The position numbers and the translations under genes were made by a program. Of a stretch of DNA of 41,002 nucleotides, positions 1 to 8,714 are shown one piece after another. The stretch comes from Rhizobium sp. Q54 (lineage in GTDB: Bacteria; Pseudomonadota; Alphaproteobacteria; Rhizobiales; Beijerinckiaceae): NCBI GenBank assembly GCA_945878875.1, contig CAMCUC010000023.1, positions 1 to 41,002 of the forward strand, written 5' to 3'. A model generated the notes under the pieces. It searched no databases and had not been told where the DNA came from. It saw only the letters and a program-made list of their open reading frames with translations. The number at the start of each line of letters is the position of its first letter. The first letter of the stretch is position 1.

Positions 1-91
1 AAAACCTAACTCCGCGTCCTGAGCCGCCGGGCTGGACGCCCAAATGCGAATCAGCGGCGATTCGCCGTCGCTCCAAATTCATCGGGACGCC

Positions 92-107
92 TTAAGCGCC
101 CGTTAAC
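92..107. promoter_or_regulatory. CtrA-type box (TTAA-N7-TTAAC)
   Basis: The sequence reads TTAAGCGCCCGTTAAC, a perfect match to the full CtrA consensus TTAA-N7-TTAAC. It lies about 40 bp beyond the stop codon of dnaG, in the gap leading to the unseen gene left of the window. In many alphaproteobacteria that gene is rpoD in the same orientation as dnaG, so the box could control it. CtrA is the cell-cycle master regulator of alphaproteobacteria. The match is seen directly; binding is inferred. Confidence 0.5.
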
Positions 108-144
108 TCTACGCCATTGAGCGCACTTAAAAGGTTTGAACCCC

Positions 145-2091
145 TTAAAGCGCGCGTGTCTGGCGGCCTGACATCAGACCAAAGCCCTCAAGGGCCGCTT
201 CCCGACCCTCAAGAGCGGCCAGTTCAGCCTGTATTTCCCGCAACCGATCCAGATTCTGCTCGGTTGCATTCTGCCCCAACGCAGTCTCAGCCGATTTCAG
301 TTCCTTATGTAACGCCCGCGCCCGTCTATGCAAGGCCAGCGCCTGCCTAAGTGATTGCTCGGCGTCTTCTTCCGCCGCCGCAGCAATCACGCACCATAGA
401 TTTGCAACCATAGACATGCCCTCGATACGGCCACGCTCAGGCCCAAGGCCGATGACGTCGAGCTCCGCGCGCACCTGTTCCGGGCTGTCGATGGCTTCGG
501 CCGCCAAAGCCGTCAGGGCGTTACGCAGTCGGGCGGCGTCGCGGCTTTCAAATTCCAGATCGGCGAGATCTTCAAGATGGCGCGCCAGCAGAACCGGATG
601 GTTCATCAGCGTCAGCACAATCTGGGCCTCGCGCATCGAGGCGCCGCTTCCTGAGGCGAACGTCTGCGTCTTTTGCAACGCCGGGCTGCCGATGAGCGGC
701 TGCGAGACGTAGCCCTGCGGCGGCGAGGGGGCAAAACGTCCGCCCTTGAAAGCCTGACCGCCTGCACGCGGCTGGAACGGCTGGCGCGCGCCAGCCCGCT
801 GGTCTCGCGGGCCTTTGCCGCGCAAAACATCAAGCCGGGCGCGAATGTCGTCGCGGTAATAGCCGCGCAGCGTCTCGTCCTTGATTTCGCGCAGCACCTC
901 GTTCAGCCGCCGGTCGAGCGCAGCGCGGCGCTCGGGCGTATCGAGCGGTCCCGCTTCAACTTCGCGGTTCCAGAGCACTTCCACCAGCGGACGCGCGGCC
1001 TCAATCACGCGGGCGAGCGCTTCCGGCCCCTGCTGGCGCACCAGATCGTCCGGATCTTGCCCGTCGGGCAGAAAGGCAAACCGCAGGCTGCGGCCCGGCC
1101 CCAGCAGCGGCAAGGCGGTGTCGATGGCGCGATGGGCGGCCTTGCGCCCGGCCCGGTCGCCGTCAAAACACAGGATCGGCTCCTCGGCCATGCGCCACAT
1201 CAGCTCAACCTGATCGGGCGTCAGCGCAGTGCCCAGCGGCGCCACCACATTGGGAAAACCTGCCCCCGTCATGGCGATCACGTCCACATAGCCCTCGACC
1301 GCGATCACGCTGCCCTTGTCATGGGCGGGCTTGCGGGCGTTGTGGTGGTTGTAGAGCGTGGCGCCCTTGTGGAAGAGCGGCGTTTCCGGCGAATTCAAAT
1401 ATTTGGCCGGAACGTCCTTCTCCAGCGCCCGCCCGCCGAAGGCGATCACCTTGCCCGAACGGTCGCAGATCGGGAACATCACCCGGTCGCGAAACCGGTC
1501 GTAGGGCACCGCGATGCCCTCGCCATGGACGAGCAGACCGGCCTCGATCATGGTTTCCGCGCTGGCGCCCCTGCCGGCCAGATGATCGCGCAGCGCGTAT
1601 TTCTCGTCCGGCGCATAACCGATGCGAAACTGCTGCTGGATTGCGGGGGTCAGCGTCCGATCAGCCAGATAGCCGCGCGCCTTGGCCCCTGTGCGCCCGT
1701 TCAGGCTCTGGCAGAAGAAGTCGGCGGCATATTCCATCACCTCCTGCAGGCCGGCGCGCTTTTGCTCGCGGACCATCGCCTCCTCGGAAACGACAGGCAT
1801 CGAAAGGCCCGCCTCGCCCGCCAGCCGCTCCACGGCTTCGGGAAAGGGGAGCCCTTCCGTCATCATCAGAAAGTCAAAGATGTTGCCGTTCTGGCCGGAC
1901 GAGAAGTCAAACCACGCCATTTTCTGGTCGTTGACAAAGAACGAGGGCGATTTCTCGGACGTGAACGGCGACAGCCCCTTCCACTCGCGCCCGGCCTTGG
2001 TCAACTTGACGCGCCGCCGCACAACTTCCGAAACAGGAAGCCGGACCTTGATCTCTTCGAGAAAGGACGGGGTGAAGCGGACGAAGGACAT
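145..2091 (-). CDS. dnaG: DNA primase DnaG
   Basis: DnaG makes the RNA primers for leading and lagging strand synthesis and works with the replicative helicase. The 648-residue protein has the usual order: an N-terminal CHC2-like region (about residues 8-95), the RNA polymerase/TOPRIM core (about 150-370) and a C-terminal helicase-binding part. TOPRIM motifs are clear: VEGYVDVIAM, PLGTALT and the metal-binding DGDRAGRKAA. The zinc finger is degenerate. Where Escherichia coli has Cys, His, Cys and Cys ligands, this protein reads LSPFTSEKSPSF and WFDFSSGQNGN, with none of the four left. A proline- and glycine-rich linker follows the catalytic core. The ATG at 2091 gives the standard family N-terminus, without a strong ribosome binding site. 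I recall similar zinc-finger loss in other alphaproteobacterial primases. Confidence 0.97.
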   Translation of the reverse strand: MSFVRFTPSFLEEIKVRLPVSEVVRRRVKLTKAGREWKGLSPFTSEKSPSFFVNDQKMAWFDFSSGQNGNIFDFLMMTEGLPFPEAVERLAGEAGLSMPVVSEEAMVREQKRAGLQEVMEYAADFFCQSLNGRTGAKARGYLADRTLTPAIQQQFRIGYAPDEKYALRDHLAGRGASAETMIEAGLLVHGEGIAVPYDRFRDRVMFPICDRSGKVIAFGGRALEKDVPAKYLNSPETPLFHKGATLYNHHNARKPAHDKGSVIAVEGYVDVIAMTGAGFPNVVAPLGTALTPDQVELMWRMAEEPILCFDGDRAGRKAAHRAIDTALPLLGPGRSLRFAFLPDGQDPDDLVRQQGPEALARVIEAARPLVEVLWNREVEAGPLDTPERRAALDRRLNEVLREIKDETLRGYYRDDIRARLDVLRGKGPRDQRAGARQPFQPRAGGQAFKGGRFAPSPPQGYVSQPLIGSPALQKTQTFASGSGASMREAQIVLTLMNHPVLLARHLEDLADLEFESRDAARLRNALTALAAEAIDSPEQVRAELDVIGLGPERGRIEGMSMVANLWCVIAAAAEEDAEQSLRQALALHRRARALHKELKSAETALGQNATEQNLDRLREIQAELAALEGREAALEGFGLMSGRQTRAL

Positions 2092-2361
2092 GAAGGATTT
2101 GGCTCGCGCTGAGTGCGATCAATAGAGCCTGCACGCAATTATGGAACAAAGATGAAACGCTTGTGCCCGTTATCCACAGGCTTGCGTTCAATTGCATGAG
2201 CTTGGCCGAGCGTATATACAGGCGGCATTGATTTTTCAGTTTTGAGCCCGAGCGCAATGAGCGGTTCTGAGCAGAAGACCTAAGAACATATCGTTCGTTA
2301 CGTCTCCAGCGAGCCCGACGGCTATTACATCGTCCAGCATCCCGACGGACGGCGTGAACGC

Positions 2362-2640
2362 TTGAAAGACCGAACCGATCAGAAGCGCCTCGACGCCCTC
2401 ACCGAGGAGGACATCGTCGCCGCCATGCGGTCCGATCCCGATTGGGCGGACATGGTCGATCTTGAGCTTGATCTGGACAATATCCAATGGACCCGCACAG
2501 GCGCCAAAACGCCGGTGTCGCTGCGGCTGGATTCAGACGTGGTCGATTTCTTCAAGGAGCAAGGCCCCGGCTACCAGACGCGCATGAACGACGTTCTGCG
2601 CGCCTATGTCGAGCAAACCCGGCAGAAGAAGAGCGCCTGA
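2362..2640 (+). CDS. brnA: Orphan BrnA-type antitoxin, probably truncated at the N-terminus
   Basis: The C-terminal part resembles BrnA antitoxins (formerly DUF4415). It has the acidic segment LDALTEEDIVAAM and a ribbon-helix-helix-like end with PVSLRLDSDVVDFFKEQGP and YQTRMNDVLRAYVE. BrnA normally neutralises the ribonuclease BrnT and represses the operon. No brnT is present: the 165 bp gap to dnaG is too short and the next gene downstream is unrelated. The start given is a TTG at 2362 with no convincing ribosome binding site. The same frame stays coherent upstream to an ATG at 2257 (reading EHIVRY, a BrnA-like start) but is interrupted by TAA at 2281-2283. The gene may therefore be a decayed antitoxin, or expressed only from the TTG. 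Confidence 0.7.
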   Translation: MKDRTDQKRLDALTEEDIVAAMRSDPDWADMVDLELDLDNIQWTRTGAKTPVSLRLDSDVVDFFKEQGPGYQTRMNDVLRAYVEQTRQKKSA

Positions 2641-2652
2641 CGCCCAGCAGCT

Positions 2653-2685
2653 CTCTTCCTTCTCCCGCAAGGGGAGAAGGAAGAG
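2653..2685. repeat. Palindromic repeat family R1, copy 1 (possible bidirectional terminator)
   Basis: A 14-bp perfect stem (CTCTTCCTTCTCCC with its complement) closes a 5-nt loop GCAAG. It sits in the 51 bp between the convergent stop codons of the BrnA-like gene and the GatB/YqeY gene. Related hairpins are at 5245-5268, 17294-17324 and 34359-34382. The location suggests a transcription end for both genes, but there is no long T-run. Confidence 0.75.
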
Positions 2686-2691
2686 GAAACG

Positions 2692-3141
2692 TCACCCGCC
2701 CAGCGCGGCCTTCACCAATCCACTCGCCTTGGCGAAATCCATCTGGCCGGTGTACTTCGCCTTCAGCGCGGCCACGACTTTGCCCATATCCTTCATCGAG
2801 GCGGCGCCGGTCTCGGCGATGGCGGCTTCAATAGCGGCTTTGGCCTCGTCGTCGCTCATCTGGGTGGGCAAAAACTCGGTGATGATCGCGATTTCCTCGC
2901 GCTCTTGAGTCTCCAGCTCGGGACGACCGGCCTTGGCGTAGATGTCGGCTGATTCCTGACGCGACTTCACCATTTTCTGCATCAAAGCGAGAATGTCGTC
3001 GGCTGAAACGGTCTTGCCGGCGCCGCGCGCCTCGATATCCTTGTCCTTGATCGCAGCCTGAATCATCCGGACGGTGGCGAGGCGGCGCTTGTCGCCGGCC
3101 TTCATCGAGTCTTTCATCATCGTCGTTAAACGTTCGCGCAT
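2692..3141 (-). CDS. GatB/YqeY domain-containing protein
   Basis: This 149-residue protein matches the YqeY family, a stand-alone relative of the tail domain of the tRNA amidotransferase subunit GatB. Family traits are the N-terminal MRERLTTMMKDSMKAGDKRR, the central EIAIITEFLPTQMSDDE and the C-terminal MKDMGKVVAALKAKYTGQMD. Members are thought to bind tRNA or assist amidotransfer, but the exact role is unknown. The ATG at 3141 is chosen because AGGAGAG lies just upstream; a longer in-frame start at 3159 would place that site inside the gene. It is divergent from carA, with about 157 bp between them. In some alphaproteobacteria YqeY lies close to dnaG and carA, which fits a conserved core neighbourhood. 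Confidence 0.9.
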   Translation of the reverse strand: MRERLTTMMKDSMKAGDKRRLATVRMIQAAIKDKDIEARGAGKTVSADDILALMQKMVKSRQESADIYAKAGRPELETQEREEIAIITEFLPTQMSDDEAKAAIEAAIAETGAASMKDMGKVVAALKAKYTGQMDFAKASGLVKAALGG

Positions 3142-3298
3142 AGCTCTCTCCTGTCGCAAATCGCCAGAATTGGAGTAGGCATCGGGGTTGACCCTCCCGC
3201 CCGTCTCGCCTAGCGTCCGCCAAATTCCGTTAGCGAAGCCGACAATTGCGCGCGCATATCAGCGCGCGGTCGGCGCACGCCAAACCTGTAGAGCGCCC

Positions 3299-4501
<1,203 letters not shown>

Positions 4502-4519
4502 GGCACAGGGGTTTTGCAC

Positions 4520-5233
4520 ATGATGAACTGGCGCGAATACTGGAATGGGCCGCATCCCATCTACGTCAACGCGCGCCATCGCGCTTTGCACTTCTCGCTG
4601 ATCGCGCGCGACATCGCCGCGCTGATCCCCTCGCGCGGCGCCGCGATGCTCGATTACGGGTGCGGCGAGGCTGATACGGCGGCGGAGCTGGCGGGTCGCT
4701 GCGGCAAGCTTTATTTGTTCGACACGGCGGACGCCGTGCGCGCCCGGCTTGCGCAAAAGCATGCGGGCGATGAACGCATCATGCTGATCGACGAGCCCGG
4801 CCTCGCAGATGTGCCTGACGCATCGCTAGATCTGATCGTCGTCAATTCAGTGCTGCAATATCTGGGCGAGGCCGAGCTGGTTTCTATCCTCGACTTTGCG
4901 CGCACCAAGCTCAAACCCTCCGGCAGGCTCGCGCTGGGCGACGTGATTCCCACCGACGCCAACGCTGTTTCCGATACGCTGGCGCTGCTCGATTTCGCGT
5001 TCAAGGGCGGATTTCTGTTTGCAGCCCTCATCGGCCTCGTGCGCACAGCTCTGTCCGATTACCGCAAACTGCGCGACCGTCTCGGCCTGACCCGCTACAC
5101 GCAGGCGCAGATGCTGGCGCTGTTGGAGACACATGGATTCAAGGCCGAGCGGGCTGCGAAGAACATCGGCCATAATCAGGGGCGGATGTTGTTTCTGGCG
5201 ATGCGCGACATGCACTCATCCGACGTTTGCTGA
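4520..5233 (+). CDS. Class I SAM-dependent methyltransferase
   Basis: A 237-residue protein with a Rossmann-type methyltransferase core. Motif I is MLDYGCGEADTAAELA (about residues 45-60), which binds S-adenosylmethionine. The post-I acidic residue is in LYLFDTAD, and a motif IV-like LDLIVVNSVLQYLG follows. The C-terminal third contains a hydrophobic stretch (FLFAALIGLVRTAL) that could form a substrate pocket or contact a membrane. The substrate is unknown. The ATG at 4520 has AGGGG eight bases upstream; ATG 4523 directly follows and is nearly as good. It lies 18 bp downstream of carA and is probably co-transcribed with it, but nothing in it points to pyrimidine metabolism. An R1 hairpin follows the stop codon. 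Confidence 0.85.
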   Translation: MMNWREYWNGPHPIYVNARHRALHFSLIARDIAALIPSRGAAMLDYGCGEADTAAELAGRCGKLYLFDTADAVRARLAQKHAGDERIMLIDEPGLADVPDASLDLIVVNSVLQYLGEAELVSILDFARTKLKPSGRLALGDVIPTDANAVSDTLALLDFAFKGGFLFAALIGLVRTALSDYRKLRDRLGLTRYTQAQMLALLETHGFKAERAAKNIGHNQGRMLFLAMRDMHSSDVC

Positions 5234-5244
5234 CGCAAACGCCA

Positions 5245-5268
5245 CCTTCTCCCGCCTGCGGGAGAAGG
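5245..5268. repeat. Palindromic repeat family R1, copy 2
   Basis: CCTTCTCCCGC and its exact complement are separated by only two bases, giving an 11-bp stem. It lies in the 72 bp between the convergent stops of the methyltransferase gene and pyrC, in line with a transcription-end role. Confidence 0.75.
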
Positions 5269-5305
5269 AATAGACGTGAGCTTTTGCCTATTCGCTTCTC
5301 GCCCC

Positions 5306-6631
5306 TCACAACGCCTGCACGAACCTCACTGCTTCACCTCGCGATGGCGCGGTCAGCTCGCCTTGCCACATCACGCGGGCGCCGCGCACGAACGTGCCCA
5401 CTGGCCAGCCAGTCACTTGCTTGCCGTCATAGGGCGTCCAGCCGCAGCGCGAGGCGATCCATTCGTTGCGGATCGTTTCCGTGCGCTTCATATCGACCAC
5501 CGTAAAATCGGCGTCATAGCCTTCCGCAATTCGGCCCTTGCGCGCGATCTGGAAAATGCGGCCGGGACCGGCGCTCGTCAGGTCCACGAAGCGCGCCAGC
5601 GACAGGCGCCCAGCGTTCACATGATCGAGCATCACCGGCACAAGCGTTTGCACGCCGGTCATGCCCGAGGGCGAATCCGGGTAGGGCTTGGCCTTCTCCT
5701 CCAGCGTGTGCGGCGCATGGTCCGAGCCCAGCACGTCGATGACGCCGGACTCCAGCCCGCGCCAGATGCCGTCGCGATGATGCGCCTCCCGCACAGGGGG
5801 ATTCATCTGCAATTTCGTGCCGAGCGTGTCGTAGAGACTGGAATCGAGCGTCAGATGGTGGGGCGTGGCTTCGGCGGTGGCCACGTCCTTGTGATGGCTG
5901 AGAAACGCGATCTCCTCCATCGTCGAGATATGCAGCACGTGGATCGCGGCCCCCTGCTGACGGGCGATATGCACGAGGCGCTGCGTGCATTGCAGCGCCG
6001 TCGTCACGTCGCGCCAGATAATGTGCGAATTGGGATCGCCCTTCACCCGCAGCGGCTTTCTCTCTTCCAGCCGGTATTCGTCTTCCGAATGAAACGCTGC
6101 GCGCCGGCGCGTTTTGGCGAGCACAGACGAGACGCCCGGATCGTCGGCCACCAGCAGCGAGCCGGTGGACGAGCCCATGAACACCTTGATGCCGGCGGAA
6201 CCCGGCAGGCGCTCCAGCTCAGGGATATCTTTGGCGTTGTCGTGCGTGCCGCCGACCCAGAACGCGAAATCGCAATGCATGCGATGATGGCCGAGCCGCA
6301 CTTTTTCAGCCAGCGTCTCGGGCGTCGTGGTCAGCGGATTGGTGTTGGGCATTTCAAACACCGACGTCACGCCGCCCAGCACCGCAGAGCGCGAGCCGGT
6401 CTCAAGGTCTTCCTTGTGGACAAGTCCGGGCTCGCGAAAATGCACCTGGCTGTCGATGACGCCCGGCAGCACATGCAGCCCCCGGCAATCGACGCGCTCG
6501 CCAGCGGACGCGCGCGACAGATCGCCGATGGCGACAATCGTCCCGCCGATCACGCCGACGTCGCGCACGCCCTCGCCGTCCTGATTGACGACTGTTCCGC
6601 CAGCGAGGATAAGATCATAGGTCTGCGTCAT
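5306..6631 (-). CDS. pyrC: Dihydroorotase (class I, noncanonical metal site)
   Basis: Dihydroorotase closes N-carbamoyl-aspartate to dihydroorotate in pyrimidine synthesis. The 441-residue protein is an amidohydrolase-fold enzyme. The usual first metal motif HxH is replaced by QVH (Gln62, His64) inside VIDSQVHFREPG. The other expected parts are present: EMPNTNP for substrate binding, the lysine in GIKVFMGSSTG that would be carboxylated, the histidine in IHVLHISTMEE, and the aspartate in GSDHAPHT. I recall this QxH form as a recognised proteobacterial dihydroorotase subgroup (annotated separately from classic PyrC), so it is probably active or paired with another dihydroorotase. The ATG at 6631 has GGAG upstream; a start at 6643 is less likely. 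It is divergent from the ygfZ-like gene. Confidence 0.9.
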   Translation of the reverse strand: MTQTYDLILAGGTVVNQDGEGVRDVGVIGGTIVAIGDLSRASAGERVDCRGLHVLPGVIDSQVHFREPGLVHKEDLETGSRSAVLGGVTSVFEMPNTNPLTTTPETLAEKVRLGHHRMHCDFAFWVGGTHDNAKDIPELERLPGSAGIKVFMGSSTGSLLVADDPGVSSVLAKTRRRAAFHSEDEYRLEERKPLRVKGDPNSHIIWRDVTTALQCTQRLVHIARQQGAAIHVLHISTMEEIAFLSHHKDVATAEATPHHLTLDSSLYDTLGTKLQMNPPVREAHHRDGIWRGLESGVIDVLGSDHAPHTLEEKAKPYPDSPSGMTGVQTLVPVMLDHVNAGRLSLARFVDLTSAGPGRIFQIARKGRIAEGYDADFTVVDMKRTETIRNEWIASRCGWTPYDGKQVTGWPVGTFVRGARVMWQGELTAPSRGEAVRFVQAL

Positions 6632-6738
6632 GACGTGCTCCAATCTTCGCGGCGCCGCGCGGGTACGATAAGATCTTGCATGCGGGCGCGTTCGGCTTAC
6701 CTGTAGGCGTGCTGGCAGGCAAGCTGAAGGACAGGTTT

Positions 6739-7587
6739 ATGAGCTCATGGACAGCCATTCTGGGATCGCGCGGACTCCTGCGCATCGCAGGCCCCGATGC
6801 GCGAGAATGGCTGCAAGGCCTCGTCACCAACGACGTTGAGCATTTAGGCATGCAGGCCGGCCCTTACGAGGCCCGTTTCGCCGCTTTATTGTCGCCGCAG
6901 GGCAAAATTCTGTTTGATTTCTTTGTGGCGCCAGACGCCGACGGACTGTTGCTCGATTGCGCCGCCGATCAGGCGCAGGCTTTGGCGCGCCGCATCGCCA
7001 TGTACAAGCTGCGCTCCCGAATCGAGATCTCGGACCTGAGCGGCTCGCTGGCCGTGGCCGCAATCTGGGGCGAGGCTGAGCCGCCAGCCTATGCGCAGGG
7101 GCGCATTTTCGCCGATCCGCGCACGCCCGCCATGGGTTGGCGCATGATCGCCCCGCCCTCCGAGCTGGAGGTTTTGGGCAATTATGGAGAGGCGGCTTAC
7201 GAGGCCCATCGCATCGCCTGCGCCGTCCCGCGCGGCGGGCTCGATTTCCCGTGGGGCGACGCCTTTCCGCATGAGGCGAACATGGACCGCCTGCACGGGA
7301 TAGACTTCCGCAAAGGCTGCTATGTGGGACAGGAAGTCGTTTCGCGCGTCGAGCATCGCGGACTGGCGCGCAAGCGCATCGTCGGCGTGAGGCTGGACGG
7401 ACCGGCGCCGGAGATTGGCGCTCCGGTTCAAGCGGGAGAGATCGCCATCGGCGCCATGGGCTCAAGCGTTGGCGAGACGGGATTAGCCATCCTGCGGCTC
7501 GACCGCGCGGAAGAGGCGCGCGCAGCGGGGGTGGCGCTGCTGTGCGGAGCGACGGGGATTGAGCTTATTGAGGCGCCCACCGCTTGA
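6739..7587 (+). CDS. ygfZ: YgfZ/GcvT-like folate-binding protein
   Basis: YgfZ proteins (IBA57 in mitochondria) bind tetrahydrofolate and help maturation or repair of a subset of iron-sulfur enzymes. The 282-residue protein carries the diagnostic motif KGCYVGQE, with the conserved cysteine, at about residues 192-199. The N-terminal half has the GcvT-like features GPDAREWLQGLVTND and FAALLSPQGKILFDFF. The ATG at 6739 is preceded by AGGACAGG; an upstream in-frame ATG at 6676 would add 21 residues without a site. It is transcribed divergently from pyrC. The ArsR-type regulator follows after 31 bp and could be in the same transcript. Confidence 0.93.
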   Translation: MSSWTAILGSRGLLRIAGPDAREWLQGLVTNDVEHLGMQAGPYEARFAALLSPQGKILFDFFVAPDADGLLLDCAADQAQALARRIAMYKLRSRIEISDLSGSLAVAAIWGEAEPPAYAQGRIFADPRTPAMGWRMIAPPSELEVLGNYGEAAYEAHRIACAVPRGGLDFPWGDAFPHEANMDRLHGIDFRKGCYVGQEVVSRVEHRGLARKRIVGVRLDGPAPEIGAPVQAGEIAIGAMGSSVGETGLAILRLDRAEEARAAGVALLCGATGIELIEAPTA

Positions 7588-7618
7588 ACGCAGACGCGAT
7601 TTGTCGCAATCATCACCA

Positions 7619-7960
7619 ATGAACAACGCCATGCTTGCTGAAATCGACCTCGAACAAAAGATCGACGAAGTCTCCCAGCTGATGGGCGTGATCGCGAACC
7701 CACGTCGGCTGCTCATCCTGTGCCGCCTGGCCGAAACGCGCGAGATGAACGTCTCGGCGCTCGTGGAGGCCGTGGGGCTCAGCCAGTCGGCGCTGTCGCA
7801 ACATCTGGCTTTGATGCGCGCCGCCGGGCTGGTCGCCAACCGCAAGGAAGGGTTGAACGTGCATTATCGCATCGCTGACCCGCGCGTGTTTGAGATGATG
7901 CAGGCGCTGGAGGCTATTTTCTGCCGCGACGGAGAACCCCAAAGCCACGAAAAGGCGTAG
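7619..7960 (+). CDS. ArsR/SmtB-family regulator, possible persulfide sensor type
   Basis: A 113-residue winged-helix protein. The recognition helix is clear (VSALVEAVGLSQSALSQHLA), followed by the wing MRAAGLVANRKEGLNVHYRI. It has just two cysteines, Cys35 in LLILCRLAE and Cys102 in EAIFCRDG. These are the same two structural places as the redox pair of SqrR/BigR persulfide sensors, with a spacing of 67 residues, close to the 66 I recall for that group. No metal-binding ELCV-type site of classical ArsR is seen. The target genes are unknown: the neighbours are a YgfZ-like gene upstream and a convergent isochorismatase-fold hydrolase, and no sulfide oxidation gene is in view. ATG 7619 is taken; ATG 7631 is possible. 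Confidence 0.85.
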   Translation: MNNAMLAEIDLEQKIDEVSQLMGVIANPRRLLILCRLAETREMNVSALVEAVGLSQSALSQHLALMRAAGLVANRKEGLNVHYRIADPRVFEMMQALEAIFCRDGEPQSHEKA

Positions 7961-7965
7961 AGCCT

Positions 7966-8670
7966 TTATTCCGCCGCCCGCTTGTTGCTGCGGCGCTGCA
8001 AACTCGACCCCACCATGGCTGAATCCATCACGTCGCCAAACGTGAGGTAAATCGCGCGCAGGCTGGCGTTATGTTCCTCGTCATTGTCGGCGGCGTTGCA
8101 ATCGCTCACCATCACGACCTTGTAATTCAGCATCATGGCGTCGCGCGCGGTCGATTCGCAGCACACGTTCGTCACCGTGCCGCCGATCAGCACTGTATCC
8201 ACGCCATGCTCGCGCAAGATTGCGTCGAGGTCTGACGAGCCCTGAATGAAGGCGCTGAAACGGTGTTTCTCAACATAGAGATCGTCGGGCTTTGAATCCA
8301 TCAAAGGCGAGAGCGCATAGCCGTCCGAGCCACGCGCCAGAGCGACAAAACGCTTTTCAGCCCGGTCATGCGTGACGATGTTATGGGCGTTCGACCATGT
8401 GATCTTGTCGCCCGGCGTGCAGGCGGTTTGAATCCACACCACAACGCCGCCAGTGTCGCGAACGATTTGCGCAAGGCGGTTGATCTGCGGCGCGATATTG
8501 GGAGCCATGTCGCAAGGCGCATGCGCGAGCGGGCCGGGCATGAAGGCGTTTTGCATATCCACGACGACAAACGCCGTCTTGGTGGGAACCAGATCCTCGT
8601 GAATGTGCTCCTTGCCGCGCCGCTTCACGACCTTTTCAATCACTTCCTGTGAAATATGACTGTTGTGCAT
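7966..8670 (-). CDS. Cysteine hydrolase of the isochorismatase superfamily
   Basis: A 234-residue protein with the isochorismatase-like fold. The catalytic aspartate lies in FVVVDMQNAF and the nucleophile cysteine in GGTVTNVCCESTARDA, followed by the usual MLNYKVVMVSDCNAA. The segment DDLYVEKHRFSAF corresponds to the part of the family that holds the substrate. Relatives include amidases acting on nicotinamide, N-carbamoylsarcosine, ureidoacrylate or biuret; the substrate here cannot be told. The ATG at 8670 has a purine-rich AGAGGG upstream, and a longer start at 8742 would run into the mutY leader. Its end is 5 bp from the convergent ArsR-type gene, and its start is 44 bp from the divergent mutY. 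Confidence 0.9.
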   Translation of the reverse strand: MHNSHISQEVIEKVVKRRGKEHIHEDLVPTKTAFVVVDMQNAFMPGPLAHAPCDMAPNIAPQINRLAQIVRDTGGVVVWIQTACTPGDKITWSNAHNIVTHDRAEKRFVALARGSDGYALSPLMDSKPDDLYVEKHRFSAFIQGSSDLDAILREHGVDTVLIGGTVTNVCCESTARDAMMLNYKVVMVSDCNAADNDEEHNASLRAIYLTFGDVMDSAMVGSSLQRRSNKRAAE

Positions 8671-8714
8671 GAGCGCGCCCTCTACCTGCCTGCGTTTTCC
8701 CGCTATGAGAAACC

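Noticed and set aside
673-2112. Long open frame (479 codons) on the plus strand opposite dnaG
   Set aside because: It is the mirror of the conserved dnaG gene in GC-rich DNA. The translation has no recognisable domain and is low-complexity in His, Arg and Gln. The same holds for 5276-6706 (opposite pyrC) and 12554-14770 (738 codons opposite the GGDEF-EAL gene).
2144-2158. LexA-like box GAAC-N7-AAAC upstream of dnaG
   Set aside because: The alphaproteobacterial SOS box needs GAAC-N7-GAAC (or GTTC-N7-GTTC); one half-site has a mismatch, and dnaG is not a usual SOS gene.
2362-2640. A complete BrnTA toxin-antitoxin system
   Set aside because: No BrnT-like frame exists within 1 kb on either side in any frame, and the antitoxin frame itself carries an early stop.
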